Origin: Thalassotalea euphylliae
GTDB lineage: Bacteria; Pseudomonadota; Gammaproteobacteria; Enterobacterales; Alteromonadaceae
Reading direction: 5' to 3'
NCBI RefSeq assembly: GCF_003390395.1
Contig: NZ_QUOV01000001.1
Location: 3,162,001-3,226,000 of the forward strand
DNA length: 64,000 nt
The translations under genes and the position numbers were made by a program. This document shows positions 26,509-35,625 of the stretch, piece after piece. The notes under the pieces are model-generated. The model did not search any database, had not been told where the DNA came from, and saw only the letters and a program-made list of their open reading frames with translations. The first letter of the stretch is position 1. Each line of letters begins with the position of its first letter.

Positions 26509-27102
26509 CTATTTTAAGCGCTTACCGTCAATGTACTCCTGAACAAATACCTGTAGTTCTGGAAAAAAGCTAAAAAATGCCTGCTCATATTCACCTAAAA
26601 CGGGCATAACCTCTTCCGCAGCTCCGGCTAGTTTATTATCAAACCGAATACGACGACTTACCCCATTGATAGCGCCCGCTATAGACTGTGGCGATTGGTA
26701 CTCAACAAGCCAGTTTCCATCAATCATCCGAGCCACCATCGCCGCCATTTTTTCAGGCATATGGGCTTTATAGCTACTCAGCTCTTGATACCTTAGCTCG
26801 GCAAACTCACTAAGTGGCACTTTACAGTATTGGTGCCAATACTTTGCGAGCAAATGATCAAAAACAATGTCATTAACAATGCCAGCAAAGCGTTTACGCT
26901 GAGGCGATAATAAGGTTTTTAATGCGGCGACTGTCGGGTGGCTATCAGTAAACTTGTCTATTGCCCTGTGCAGATAAACCCCTTGGCGAGTTTGAGCAGG
27001 CAAATACTCCAAATGATTACCTTTAACAAAGTCCCCCATCAAATTGCCAACCCGCACGGCAGGTATATCTGGCGAGAGAAATAAATGGGCTAAGTAATTC
27101 AC
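26509..27102 (-). CDS. acpH: Acyl carrier protein phosphodiesterase
   Basis: AcpH removes the 4'-phosphopantetheine arm from holo-ACP. The 197-residue product has the AcpH/HD-like pattern: MNYLAHLFLSPDIPAVRVGNLMGDFVKG, QGVYLHRAIDKFTDSHP, KRFAGIVNDIVFDHLLAKYWHQY, with the metal-binding His and Asp residues in NYLAHL, GDF, HRAID and FDHLLA. It is a single gene facing the nitroreductase gene (convergent). Confidence 0.93.
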   Translation of the reverse strand: MNYLAHLFLSPDIPAVRVGNLMGDFVKGNHLEYLPAQTRQGVYLHRAIDKFTDSHPTVAALKTLLSPQRKRFAGIVNDIVFDHLLAKYWHQYCKVPLSEFAELRYQELSSYKAHMPEKMAAMVARMIDGNWLVEYQSPQSIAGAINGVSRRIRFDNKLAGAAEEVMPVLGEYEQAFFSFFPELQVFVQEYIDGKRLK

Positions 27103-27199
27103 AAAACACTCGTCTTTATAGACTCTGTTAAACTATTGACTGTTAAGCTACTCAAACTTGGTGATATTAGCTGGGTAACGTTTAATTGCACTCTTGCGG

Positions 27200-27409
27200 C
27201 TAGCTAATGTCTAGTTCAATATCAGTACAACCTTTGGTACAACACACTTTTGCAGGCTGATTTTGGTTAGCCATATTGAACATTAACGGCTGGCGACAAA
27301 CTTTGCAGCTCACAGCTCGACCCGCCAACACTTTTTTAATGATCGCTTTTTGATCGTTATACGATCGTTTACTATTTTTTTGCAGCGCTTCAAGCGCGGA
27401 TAAATCCAT
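27200..27409 (-). CDS. Small zinc-ribbon-like protein, 69 aa
   Basis: No named family is recognised. The N-terminal half is a basic helix (KRSYNDQKAIIKKVLAG); the C-terminal half holds CKVC and CCTKGC, enough for one zinc site. A nucleic-acid or protein adaptor role is possible but is inference. It lies between acpH and the RraB-like gene on the same strand. Confidence 0.6.
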   Translation of the reverse strand: MDLSALEALQKNSKRSYNDQKAIIKKVLAGRAVSCKVCRQPLMFNMANQNQPAKVCCTKGCTDIELDIS

Positions 27410-27471
27410 AACTACATCACTTTACTCAATGATCAATTGTAAAAGCCGCCACCAATTCAAAGCGCCGTCAC

Positions 27472-27816
27472 TTACTCTGCTACCTGACAATACCAGCCGT
27501 CGAATTGCCCACCAAATGCAGGGCAATGTTCTTGCAACAAGGCTTGATAAGCCACAACATTTTCATAACTCAATGGCATAAATGGGTAAGCCGTTATCTC
27601 CCATGGTAACTCTGCATTGGCTTGATATGGGCTAAACGATAGTTTTTGTCCATTTTCTAACAGCATATGACCAAATTTTAGCGCCTGTTCTTGGCTTGGG
27701 AAAATAACTGAAAATTCAACTTCATGCTCAACAGCTAAATCGGCACCTTGCGCCTTTAACTCCCAAAGAGCATTACCAATATCGTCTTCAGGGAAAAGCG
27801 TTAAATCTCTGTTCAT
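27472..27816 (-). CDS. RraB-family (ribonuclease E inhibitor-like) protein
   Basis: A 114-residue RraB domain: LFPEDDIGNALWELKAQGADLAVEHEVEFSVIFPSQEQALKF, PWEITAYPFMPLSYENVVAYQALL and the closing GGQFDGWYCQV, matching the YDGW end of E. coli RraB. E. coli RraB binds RNase E and lowers its activity, but this is the shorter, more divergent type, so regulation of RNase E is not assured. Transcribed with the zinc-ribbon gene 62 bp downstream. Confidence 0.8.
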   Translation of the reverse strand: MNRDLTLFPEDDIGNALWELKAQGADLAVEHEVEFSVIFPSQEQALKFGHMLLENGQKLSFSPYQANAELPWEITAYPFMPLSYENVVAYQALLQEHCPAFGGQFDGWYCQVAE

Positions 27817-27982
27817 TTATTTATTCCTGTACTGCTGTTAAAAACACACCGCTGCTTGTTCATACTGAGTCGGGTTACGGCACGAGCAATAGCGGCGTCG
27901 ACTTGCTGCTGTTATGCGCTAAGGCTTACATGTTATTATTGGGCATTAATTCTATATTTAAATGCTAGAACATTAATTTTCT

Positions 27983-28840
27983 GTGTCTCAACTCGAATTT
28001 CATCTGCAACATCAAGGCGATGCAGCCACAGCCATCGCTATTCTCAACAAGGCAACTCAGCTTTCGAGCTCGGAATTAAAATCAGCCATCAGCAAAGGCG
28101 CGCTGTGGTTAGAAAAAGGTAAAAGCGTTCAGCGATTAAGACGAGTTAAAAAGCTGATAAATCATGGTGAAACACTGCACTTTTACTACAATCGCACAGT
28201 ACTTTCACAAGAGCCACCTAACGCAACATTGATAGATGACCAAGAAAGTTACAGTGTATGGTACAAGCCTAGCGGTATGCTTTCGCAAGGTTCAAAATGG
28301 AGCGATCACTGTACCATTACCCGCTGGGCTCAACTGAATTTATCGGGTGATCGTCAGTGCTATTTAGTGCACCGACTCGATAGAGCTACTAGTGGTTTAA
28401 TTGTTATCGCTCACAGTAAAAAAGCTGCGCAAGCATTGACTCAATTATTTGAGAAACGCCAACTAACCAAGCAATATCAAGCGATTGTCACACTTACCCA
28501 GTTAACAAACGCATATAAATTTACGGTTGAAGAGCCCATCGATGGGAAACATGCTATTAGCCATTTTAGTCAGCTGGCAATAGACATGGAACGTAAAATT
28601 GGACTTTACTTGATTGATATAGAAACCGGTAGAAAACACCAAATTCGCAAACATGCCGCCTATGCCGGCTGTCCGATAGTTGGCGATCGCCTGCACGGTA
28701 ATCAAGAAGTAAACGAACGCTTCGGTGTTGACCTTCAACTTTGTGCGTTGAGGCTTAAGTTTAACTGCCCATTATCTGGGGAACTCAGAGATTACCACTT
28801 ACCAAAAGATATGCAGCTAAGCCTAAATAACCTCAATTAG
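27983..28840 (+). CDS. RluA-family pseudouridine synthase
   Basis: GTG 27983 opens a 285-residue protein. A short S4-like N-terminal part (SSSELKSAISKGALWLEKGKSVQRLRRVKKLINHGETLHFYY) precedes the catalytic domain with VHRLDRATSGLIVIAHSKKAAQAL, in which the HRLDxxTSG aspartate is the nucleophile. ETGRKHQIRKHAAYAGCPIVGDRLHG follows as usual. The target (tRNA or rRNA uridine) cannot be read from the sequence; the general shape is nearest to the RluA/TruC branch. Confidence 0.85.
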   Translation: MSQLEFHLQHQGDAATAIAILNKATQLSSSELKSAISKGALWLEKGKSVQRLRRVKKLINHGETLHFYYNRTVLSQEPPNATLIDDQESYSVWYKPSGMLSQGSKWSDHCTITRWAQLNLSGDRQCYLVHRLDRATSGLIVIAHSKKAAQALTQLFEKRQLTKQYQAIVTLTQLTNAYKFTVEEPIDGKHAISHFSQLAIDMERKIGLYLIDIETGRKHQIRKHAAYAGCPIVGDRLHGNQEVNERFGVDLQLCALRLKFNCPLSGELRDYHLPKDMQLSLNNLN

Positions 28841-28888
28841 CTGATTAATAAGCTAAAGTGACAAGTAAAGCGAAAAAAGCAAGGTAAG

Positions 28889-28918
28889 CGTTCAGATTGG
28901 TAACTGCAAACCTGAACG
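28889..28918 (-). terminator. Hairpin after dapA
   Basis: CGTTCAG (28889-28895) pairs with CTGAACG (28912-28918), 21 bases past the dapA stop in its direction. A T-run (TTTTTT) appears only about 13 bases further, so it is a weak or atypical terminator. It may also serve the plus-strand pseudouridine synthase gene. Confidence 0.35.
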
Positions 28919-28938
28919 ACGGATTTAGGAAATAAAAA

Positions 28939-29847
28939 CTAATAACAGTAGTTAAAGTCTTGCTCAGCTAACAAGTTTAGTGCATCACCGACTCGCTTGT
29001 CAGCGTCTATCGCTTCTAGTAACGCCAGCCCTTGTGCACGTTGCTCAGAGGTTAATGCTTGATAAGGTAAGCGGAAGTTTGGCTGCACTGCGCCAGTCAT
29101 CATTAATGCGGTATTGATGGCAATTGGGTTGGGTTCACAGAACAACCAACTCATCAATGGCTGTAACTGCTCATTAAGCGCCGAATCTGGCTTATCCATT
29201 AGCGTACGCATTAGCTCCGGCACTATGTTTGAGGTTACAGAAATCACCCCGTGTGAATTATGCTGATGGCGACCATCGAAACATTCATCGTCATTGCCTG
29301 ACCAGCAAGCAATACCGCGCTGCTCGTAATAAGCGATACGATCATTACCAGTGCACTCTTTCACGCCAATAAAGTGTTTGTGCTGGGCCAATGGTTCAAT
29401 AATTTCAGGCGTTAGGTCTTGCCCTGTTCGCCCTGGAACGTTGTAAATAAAGGCAGGGCCAATATTAAGCACTTTCTCAAAGTGAACACCAACGCCAACA
29501 GTTGATGTGCGGCCATAGTAAGGGTTAATTTGTAGCGCAGCGTGCATACCTGTCGCAAAGCCATTTTCCGTTGCTTTAATTGCTTCACGGGTATTATTGC
29601 TACCAGTATTACCAACGATCAGCAAACGATCACCAAACTTATGGGCACTGTGCGCAATCAGCATCAGGTGCTCTTCCCAGCTTAGTAAATGACCTTCACC
29701 TGTGGTGCCGCCAACAATAATACCGTCAACACCAGCACTAATTTGGCGCTCAACTAGCTTGTCATAAGTGTCTAAATCAATATCTCCACGCTGATCAAAA
29801 GGGGTTTTAACTGCGGTGATCAAACTGGCTTGGTTTAGCGATTTCAT
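28939..29847 (-). CDS. dapA: 4-hydroxy-tetrahydrodipicolinate synthase, plant type
   Basis: DapA condenses pyruvate with aspartate semialdehyde, the first step of the lysine/diaminopimelate branch. Catalytic residues are present: T48/T49 in GGTTGEG, Y135 and R140 in IYNVPGRT, and the Schiff-base lysine K163 in GVKECTGN. The sequence follows higher-plant chloroplast enzymes rather than E. coli DapA: GGTTGEGHLLSWEEHLMLIAH, GNTGSNNTREAI.ATE.GFA.GMHAAL.INPYYG, CWSGNDDECFDGRHQHNSHGVISVTSNIVPELMR and MSWLFCEPNPIAINTALM. W57 of the SWEEH motif matches the tryptophan of the plant lysine-inhibition site. It is the last gene of a three-gene operon, 34 bp after its neighbour. Confidence 0.9.
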   Translation of the reverse strand: MKSLNQASLITAVKTPFDQRGDIDLDTYDKLVERQISAGVDGIIVGGTTGEGHLLSWEEHLMLIAHSAHKFGDRLLIVGNTGSNNTREAIKATENGFATGMHAALQINPYYGRTSTVGVGVHFEKVLNIGPAFIYNVPGRTGQDLTPEIIEPLAQHKHFIGVKECTGNDRIAYYEQRGIACWSGNDDECFDGRHQHNSHGVISVTSNIVPELMRTLMDKPDSALNEQLQPLMSWLFCEPNPIAINTALMMTGAVQPNFRLPYQALTSEQRAQGLALLEAIDADKRVGDALNLLAEQDFNYCY

Positions 29848-29881
29848 GACGTTTTATACCTATTATTTTGTATTGGTTGCG

Positions 29882-30268
29882 TTAACAGTGGCCGATGTTA
29901 TCAATTACCCGTTTCAGGATAAAGGACTCTTTTGAGATAAGGTGCTGATATGAAAAGCTATCGGCGCTTAGCTGTGTTACTTGATAAGCATGGTAATTGT
30001 CGGCGTTGTTTAGGTCTGCCGCATAGAGGTTCTCATCAACCACTTCGTTCTTGGTAATGGTAAAATGAACGTCGCCAACAAGCCCCCAATCCCCCATTTC
30101 AATCGTTTGCTCTAGAATATCGCCTTTTAAAGACATCGTCATAAAACAAAATTCAAAGCTACCGTCAGGGAAAAACTCAGCGTGCTCAACAAATGGATTG
30201 CCTTGCTCGTCTTGGCAATTTCGCACCCATTGGCCTACTAGCTGGTCGCGGCTATATTGGTTCATCAA
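29882..30268 (-). CDS. Hypothetical lipocalin-like protein, 128 aa
   Basis: No signal peptide is seen. An N-terminal LVGQWVRN looks like the GxW motif of lipocalin or related beta-barrels, followed by alternating strands (HAEFFPDGSFEFCFMTM; EMGDWGLVGDVHFTIT). Its ATG overlaps the stop of the upstream solute-binding gene by four bases (ATGA) and dapA follows after 34 bp, so the three form one operon. Function unknown. Confidence 0.65.
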   Translation of the reverse strand: MMNQYSRDQLVGQWVRNCQDEQGNPFVEHAEFFPDGSFEFCFMTMSLKGDILEQTIEMGDWGLVGDVHFTITKNEVVDENLYAADLNNADNYHAYQVTQLSADSFSYQHLISKESFILKRVIDNIGHC

Positions 30269-31059
30269 AAATTCTCAATAATCTTGTACTTGTCTTTTAA
30301 TTTTGCCACAAGTTCTGTGTTGTCGCGTAAGAACTGATCAAATTTTTGAATAATCTCAGGATGTTGAATTGTGGAGAAGTGGTAAGCATATTGCTGGTGA
30401 AAAATTCCTTCAGCTAAAACAATGTCGCCCTCGCGGTTTAGTTTTTGTAAGGCATTGTTAATTACATTCGCGTCAATATTGGTGGCAGTCGCATTGCCTG
30501 CCAACACATGGCGCACAACCGCTAATGGTGTCGACTCTTCAATCACAGCAAGGCGTTGCTTTTTGATCTCTTGTAACCAAAGGCTGGGATGAAATCCGCG
30601 AATCGTCGCTAATGACTTTATATCCCGACGTGAAGCCGCAGCACTTTGTTTAGTGACATAAGTACCAGCTGACAAGCTTATGACGGGCGCGGAAAAGGTG
30701 ATGCCTAAGCTATTCGATTGGTCGTTACGCCAACGAAAGTTATCAGGAAACTTAAAATCAATATTGTGCTCTAGATACCACTTATCAAAGCGCTTAACAG
30801 GCAAAGCCACAAACTTGAACGTTATGTGGTGAGAGTCAAAAAAAGTAGTAAGCAAGTCACGGGCAAAACTCGGTTGGTGGGTATTTTGCCCATTAAAGTC
30901 GAATAGTGGGTAATAACTAACGTCCTCAACCCCGACCAAATAGACCTTGTCTTTAACTAGCTTTTTTATACTTTGTTGATTGCTAGGTTCCGCTGAGGCT
31001 TCCGCGCTAAAACTAAAAAAGCTAAAACTTAACAGCAAAAAATAAATAAGTTTCAACAA
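30265..31059 (-). CDS. Periplasmic solute-binding (family 3-like) protein
   Basis: The signal peptide (LKLIYFLLLSFSFFSFSAEA) is followed by a divergent binding-protein fold: KVYLVGVEDVSYYPLFDFNG, FARDLLTTFFDSHHITFKFVALPVKRFDKWY, SAPVISLSAGTYVTK and AYHFSTIQHPEIIQKFDQFL. This is the type of orphan family 3 protein common in Colwellia and Shewanella, with no ABC transporter partner. It is the first gene of the operon leading to dapA. Ligand unknown. Confidence 0.72.
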   Translation of the reverse strand: MLKLIYFLLLSFSFFSFSAEASAEPSNQQSIKKLVKDKVYLVGVEDVSYYPLFDFNGQNTHQPSFARDLLTTFFDSHHITFKFVALPVKRFDKWYLEHNIDFKFPDNFRWRNDQSNSLGITFSAPVISLSAGTYVTKQSAAASRRDIKSLATIRGFHPSLWLQEIKKQRLAVIEESTPLAVVRHVLAGNATATNIDANVINNALQKLNREGDIVLAEGIFHQQYAYHFSTIQHPEIIQKFDQFLRDNTELVAKLKDKYKIIENF

Positions 31060-31255
31060 AACGAGTCCTTATTTAGTCCATTCGGCTTTCAACTATGCGC
31101 CCTTTCTCAATCTTTCTCAATTGAGGTGCGCCATCAATTTAAAATCGATAATGACAGTTTATTGTCTTCAACCGATTACCGTCGATATTGTAGACGAAAG
31201 CACAAAAGGTGAACAGCTAAATAAAGATTCGTGATGCTTATTTTGATTGTGTCTA

Positions 31256-32017
31256 TTAGTTACTTAACACCTTAATACTGCCGTTAACACTATCCAAGGT
31301 TAACTTCGTTGACCCGCTGCCAACCACCCCCTTCATTTGTTTGCCGGTAAATAAATTTTTATCCACTTTTAATCCAAAGTCGCTTTTTATGCTGCCATGC
31401 ATAGTTTCAGCGTTTACTTTAATTTGTGCGTCAGTCGGTAAATAAACTTTAATGCTGCCATTAACGGTATCAATTTTTACTTTTTCCACTTGCTCTAGAT
31501 CTGCAAAACGCGCCGTAACACTGCCGTTCACCGAATGCAGCTTGCTTGTTCCGCTAATGCCAGAGGCATCAATAGAGCCATTAACTAAGTCGGCATCTAT
31601 GCGACCTAATATATCGCTGACAGTTAAAGAACCGTTAACCAAGTCGATCTCAGTTTCAGTAACATTTGCAGGTAGGTTAACTTCATAATTGACTTTGCCA
31701 GAGCTATAGCCTTTGCCCCAATCACGTTTCAGGTACTTAGTTTCAACCATCACTTCGTTATCACGGTGTTCCATCAACACTTTAATGCGCTCAAGATCAT
31801 CTTCAGAGTCTGCAATCAAAGTTGCTGTTACTTCAATTTGATCACCACTTGCCCGGCCTACTTCAACCCGACCGTTTATGTTTTCAATCGAAAACTCTGC
31901 TCCTTGCTCGATTGAAAAAGACTGTTCAATCACCCTCGTTTCTTCAGCAAATACAGACGTTGCTACGCCAGAGCAAAGTACCAACGGTAGTAATAATTTA
32001 GGGTTTAAGGTTTCCAT
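31256..32017 (-). CDS. DUF4097-family repeat protein, exported
   Basis: A signal peptide (PKLLLPLVLCSGVATSVFA) precedes a DUF4097-type beta-solenoid. The xNG-S motif recurs seven times: NINGRVEV, LVNGSLTV, LVNGSIDA, SVNGSVTA, TVNGSIKV, TMHGSIKS and SVNGSIKV, spaced about 18-35 residues apart. Such proteins are periplasmic or surface exposed; some are linked to envelope stress systems, but this one stands alone. It diverges from cinA. Confidence 0.82.
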   Translation of the reverse strand: METLNPKLLLPLVLCSGVATSVFAEETRVIEQSFSIEQGAEFSIENINGRVEVGRASGDQIEVTATLIADSEDDLERIKVLMEHRDNEVMVETKYLKRDWGKGYSSGKVNYEVNLPANVTETEIDLVNGSLTVSDILGRIDADLVNGSIDASGISGTSKLHSVNGSVTARFADLEQVEKVKIDTVNGSIKVYLPTDAQIKVNAETMHGSIKSDFGLKVDKNLFTGKQMKGVVGSGSTKLTLDSVNGSIKVLSN

Positions 32018-32104
32018 ATTGATGTCCTTAGATTTATTATCTGAGCTATTGTTAAAAGCTTAGACGTGACCCGCCGATAAAAAGGTTTAAAGGAATATTA
32101 TAAA

Positions 32105-33391
32105 ATGTTGAATATTCAACTATTGCTAACAGGTAATGAGTTAATGTCTGGCGACATTGTTGACAGTAACTCGGCAATGATCGCCCAATCGCTAGCCAAA
32201 ATTGGCTTAGCAGTAAAACGCAAAGTTGCCGTTTCTGATGATATCAATGATTTGATTGAAGAAATTAACGCTATCAGCATCAAAGCTGATGTTCTCATCG
32301 TTAATGGCGGATTAGGCCCTACCGTTGATGATTTGACCGCTGAAGCGCTAGCACAAGTTGCCGATGTACAAATTACCCAACATCCCGAAGCATTGACCCA
32401 TATTACTCAGTGGTGTGAACGCCGTAATTTTAAACTGAATGCACCTAACCTTAAGCAAACTATGCTGCCAGATGGCTGCGATATTGTGCCCAATCACTTA
32501 GGTAGTGCCGTTGGCTTTCATCTCAGGCTCAATAACTGCGATATCTATTGTACACCTGGTGTTCCAAAAGAGTTGCAGCTAATGCTAGATAAAGAACTGA
32601 CTCCAAGCATTGAAAGCCTGTTACCAGAGAAAAGTCATCACCATGTTTCTCGCTATCAAGTCTTTGGCATTGGTGAGTCAAGTTTGCAGAAATTAGTTGA
32701 TGAAAAAATTGACAATTGGCCGGAAAGTGTTGAGCTAGGGTTTCGCGCTTCAATGCCACTACTTGAATTAAAGCTGACCTCAAAGAGCGAAAAAGCGAAA
32801 GCGGAAAAAGCGGCATGCTATGAGCAACTTAAAGCATTGCTGGGCGATCATATCGTTGCACAAATAGACGAGGTTCCCCTGACATTTGGCGATCACCTAC
32901 AAGCCCTACTGCGCGAACAAGGTAAAAAAATTACTTTTGCTGAATCATGCACGGGTGGCATGTTGGCCAGTTCAATGACTAGAGTAGCTGGCTCTTCTGC
33001 TGTCTTTGATGGCAGTTTTGTCAGTTACGCAAATGATCAAAAGCAAGCCATGCTTGGTGTTAATGAGCAAACGTTAGCACAATATGGCGCAGTTTCAGAG
33101 CAAACGGTTCAAGAGATGGCACAAGGTGCACTTGCTAAAACGGGGGCAGATATCGTGGTAGCGGTATCCGGTATTGCAGGCCCAGGTGGCGGCAGCGATG
33201 ATAAACCTGTCGGCACGGTTTGGCTTGCTTGGGGCACATCGCAAAGTATTCAAACCGTATGTTTACACATACCAGCAAATCGTTACTACTTTCAGCACTA
33301 TGTAACTGCCATAGGGTTAGATTTAGCGCGTCGTTTATTGTTGGCAAGTGAAGAAACACCTAGGTACATTACTGAGCGCCAAAAAAGCTAG
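32105..33391 (+). CDS. cinA: CinA-family protein (competence-damage protein)
   Basis: The 428-residue product is the fused form. The N-terminal COG1058 domain (about 1-170; LLLTGNELMSGDIVDSNSAMIA, LIVNGGLGPTVDDLTAEAL, CTPGVPKEL) is a molybdopterin-binding-like fold linked to NMN and ADP-ribose hydrolysis. The C-terminal PncC domain (about 265-425; ITFAESCTGGMLASSMT, SFVSYANDQKQAML, AVSGIAGPGGGSDDKPVGTVW) deamidates nicotinamide mononucleotide, with Ser in AESCTGG and Tyr/Lys in SYxNxxK. It recycles NMN to NaMN. The ribosome site is AAAGGA. Confidence 0.93.
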   Translation: MLNIQLLLTGNELMSGDIVDSNSAMIAQSLAKIGLAVKRKVAVSDDINDLIEEINAISIKADVLIVNGGLGPTVDDLTAEALAQVADVQITQHPEALTHITQWCERRNFKLNAPNLKQTMLPDGCDIVPNHLGSAVGFHLRLNNCDIYCTPGVPKELQLMLDKELTPSIESLLPEKSHHHVSRYQVFGIGESSLQKLVDEKIDNWPESVELGFRASMPLLELKLTSKSEKAKAEKAACYEQLKALLGDHIVAQIDEVPLTFGDHLQALLREQGKKITFAESCTGGMLASSMTRVAGSSAVFDGSFVSYANDQKQAMLGVNEQTLAQYGAVSEQTVQEMAQGALAKTGADIVVAVSGIAGPGGGSDDKPVGTVWLAWGTSQSIQTVCLHIPANRYYFQHYVTAIGLDLARRLLLASEETPRYITERQKS

Positions 33392-33550
33392 ATAATACAA
33401 GATATAAGTGCCATAAAATTTGCGTGTTATAGTAAAAATTAATATATTCAATAGTAGTTGTATTGCCTTCCTTTGTTGCTAACATTTTATTTACATTTTA
33501 AGTAAAATTTACGTAACGAAACTGGCGGTCTGAAAATTGAGGAATGCATT

Positions 33551-33877
33551 TTGATAGAAAAAAATTATATAACCAGTGGACGTAATACAATCATCCACAA
33601 AGTCAGAAAAATTGACTTAATTATTCTTAACGGTACCCATAACAACGTTATTGTAAGCCATCGTGGCATTGGTGTTTATAAAGGCGTTGTACCACGCAAA
33701 AAATCTGAAGCGAAAAAAGCTTACCAAGAAGTTATTGATGTCGGTTCGATTGATGTGTTTGGTGAAGAGAAAAAACTGTTGTTTATTCAGGCCTTAGATA
33801 ACAAAGAGTATAAGATTGATTACACCAAAGAAGGTACGCCAAACTTTATTAAAATCCACCAAGAAAACTACATTTAG
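33551..33877 (+). CDS. Hypothetical protein upstream of fapA, 108 aa
   Basis: TTG 33551 follows GAGG at about 33538-33541. The soluble product is strand-rich and Lys-rich (KKSEAKKAYQEVIDVGSIDVFGEEKKLLFIQALDNKEYKIDY). No family recognised. It lies 44 bp before fapA, so it may belong to the same transcript. Confidence 0.55.
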   Translation: MIEKNYITSGRNTIIHKVRKIDLIILNGTHNNVIVSHRGIGVYKGVVPRKKSEAKKAYQEVIDVGSIDVFGEEKKLLFIQALDNKEYKIDYTKEGTPNFIKIHQENYI

Positions 33878-33921
33878 CATTAGTATCGACTTCTTAATCG
33901 ACTGTAGTTAAAGGCACAACA

Positions 33922-35610
33922 ATGACTAAAGCAAGTTTAGTAGCTAATAAAAAAAATAATATAGACTTGGTTTTAGCTCCAGTAAAAGATACTGAACTTA
34001 TCAATGAAGCCTTCATTAAAGAGCTAATAAACACTTCTGACTATAAGCCACTTTTTGTTAACTCGGCGAACATAAAAAATGCAATTGCCGAGCTAAACTC
34101 AGTATTAAAACCATTGCAAGATGGTCAAATGGGTCGAGAAATCCGTTATGAAATTCTGATTCGAAAAGACGCAACCATTAATATTCAAATCGACAGTGAG
34201 GAAATGTTGGCTGAGGCAGAGATTACCTCAGCCATGGGCGGCGCCCACTTGACTGCCAAAGCAATTTTGGATGCTGCAAAAGCTGCTGGCGTCAAAAAAG
34301 GCTTTAGTAAAGAAGAGCTAGTTAAAGTTGCTCACATGGCGGCAAAAGCTGAACCTGGAACGATTGTTAAAGATGCTATTGCTCATGGCAGAGAAGCCGT
34401 AAATGGCAGAGACGCACGAATCAAGCCTTTAGTGCAAAGCGCACAAGATCGTATTTTACGTCCAAAAGAACAAGATGGTGGCCGCGTTGACATGCGCGAT
34501 CTCGGTGACATTATTTGTGTCAGGATTGGTGAGCCGTTAGCGAAGAAGATTCCACTCACGGAGGGAATCAAAGGTTACACGGTAACAGCGACTCCTCTGT
34601 TACCGGAGCCTGGGCAAGACACCTCACTAATTTCTGGCGAGGGCACTGTCGTTAGCCCTAAGAATGAAAACGTGCTTATTTCAACCAAAGTTGGCCTACC
34701 CAAGATCATTGATAACGGCATGGAAGTTGACGAAGTTTACAAAATAAACAATGTCGATGTCGGTACTGGTCATATTGATTTCCAAGGGAGTGTTATTATC
34801 GATGGTGATGTCTGTGAAGGTATGAGAGTGTCAGCAACAGGCGATATCACCATTGGCGGCTTTGTTGAATCTGCACAATTAACCGCGGGCGGTGATATCA
34901 CTATCGCAAGCGGTATCATCGGCAAAAAACAGGATCTTGATGGTCAAGATGCCGACATTCGAGACTTTAGAATGAGCGCTACAATTCGCGCTGGTGGAAA
35001 TTTATTTGCCAAGTATTGCCAATATGCAGACATTCAATGCACAGGTAATGTCCGCATTGAAAACCAGCTAATGCATAGTTTGATTGATGTTGGTGGCGTG
35101 CTATGGGTAGGTGAAGAAGATAAAGCAAATGGCAAACTTATTGGTGGCTTAATTAGCGCATCATCATCTATTCATGCAGGCATTGTTGGCGCTACTGCTG
35201 GTAGCAAAACGTTAGTTAATTTCGACAAACCACTTGCGACTTTCGCAGATAAAATTGCCAAAGTCGAAGCAAACTTAGCTGTTGAAGATGAAAAAACATT
35301 AGAGCTACAAGCAGCCAGCAAAAAGCTCAAAAAATTACCACAAGAGCCGAAAATCAAAGCCATGCTGCAAAAAGTTGTTACGACTTATCAGTTTCATGCA
35401 AAGCGAATGGGTGACATACTTAATGAAAAGGAAAAGCTGGAAAATCAGCTACAGGAGTTTATGGCATCTGTTTACTTAGAAGCTAACGAAAAACTTTTTC
35501 AAAGTGTAGAGTTTACCGTTGGTGACTGCATGGAGCGCACCAAACGAGAATTTCCGCCAAGTAGAATGCGCTACAAGGATCGTAAAATTATCATCGACCC
35601 TATCGTGTAA
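33922..35610 (+). CDS. fapA: FapA-family (DUF342) protein
   Basis: FapA (flagellar assembly protein A) family. The beta-helix core is clear: VDMRDLGDIICVRIGEPLAKKIPLTEGIKGYTVTATPLL, then IDFQGSVIIDGDVCEGMRVSATGDITIGGFVESAQLTAGGDITI and GNVRIENQLMHSLIDVGGVLW. The C-terminal part is a coiled coil (about 425-520; KIAKVEANLAVEDEKTLELQA). In Vibrio, FapA affects polar targeting of flagellar regulators; the role here is presumed similar but unproven. It is followed after 15 bp by the DUF2884 gene. Confidence 0.88.
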   Translation: MTKASLVANKKNNIDLVLAPVKDTELINEAFIKELINTSDYKPLFVNSANIKNAIAELNSVLKPLQDGQMGREIRYEILIRKDATINIQIDSEEMLAEAEITSAMGGAHLTAKAILDAAKAAGVKKGFSKEELVKVAHMAAKAEPGTIVKDAIAHGREAVNGRDARIKPLVQSAQDRILRPKEQDGGRVDMRDLGDIICVRIGEPLAKKIPLTEGIKGYTVTATPLLPEPGQDTSLISGEGTVVSPKNENVLISTKVGLPKIIDNGMEVDEVYKINNVDVGTGHIDFQGSVIIDGDVCEGMRVSATGDITIGGFVESAQLTAGGDITIASGIIGKKQDLDGQDADIRDFRMSATIRAGGNLFAKYCQYADIQCTGNVRIENQLMHSLIDVGGVLWVGEEDKANGKLIGGLISASSSIHAGIVGATAGSKTLVNFDKPLATFADKIAKVEANLAVEDEKTLELQAASKKLKKLPQEPKIKAMLQKVVTTYQFHAKRMGDILNEKEKLENQLQEFMASVYLEANEKLFQSVEFTVGDCMERTKREFPPSRMRYKDRKIIIDPIV

Positions 35611-35625
35611 AAGAGTAAGAATAAC

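Noticed and set aside
29848..29881. Lysine riboswitch upstream of dapA
   Set aside because: Only 34 bases separate dapA from the preceding gene, too short for an L-box, and nothing of that kind is seen before the operon's first gene.
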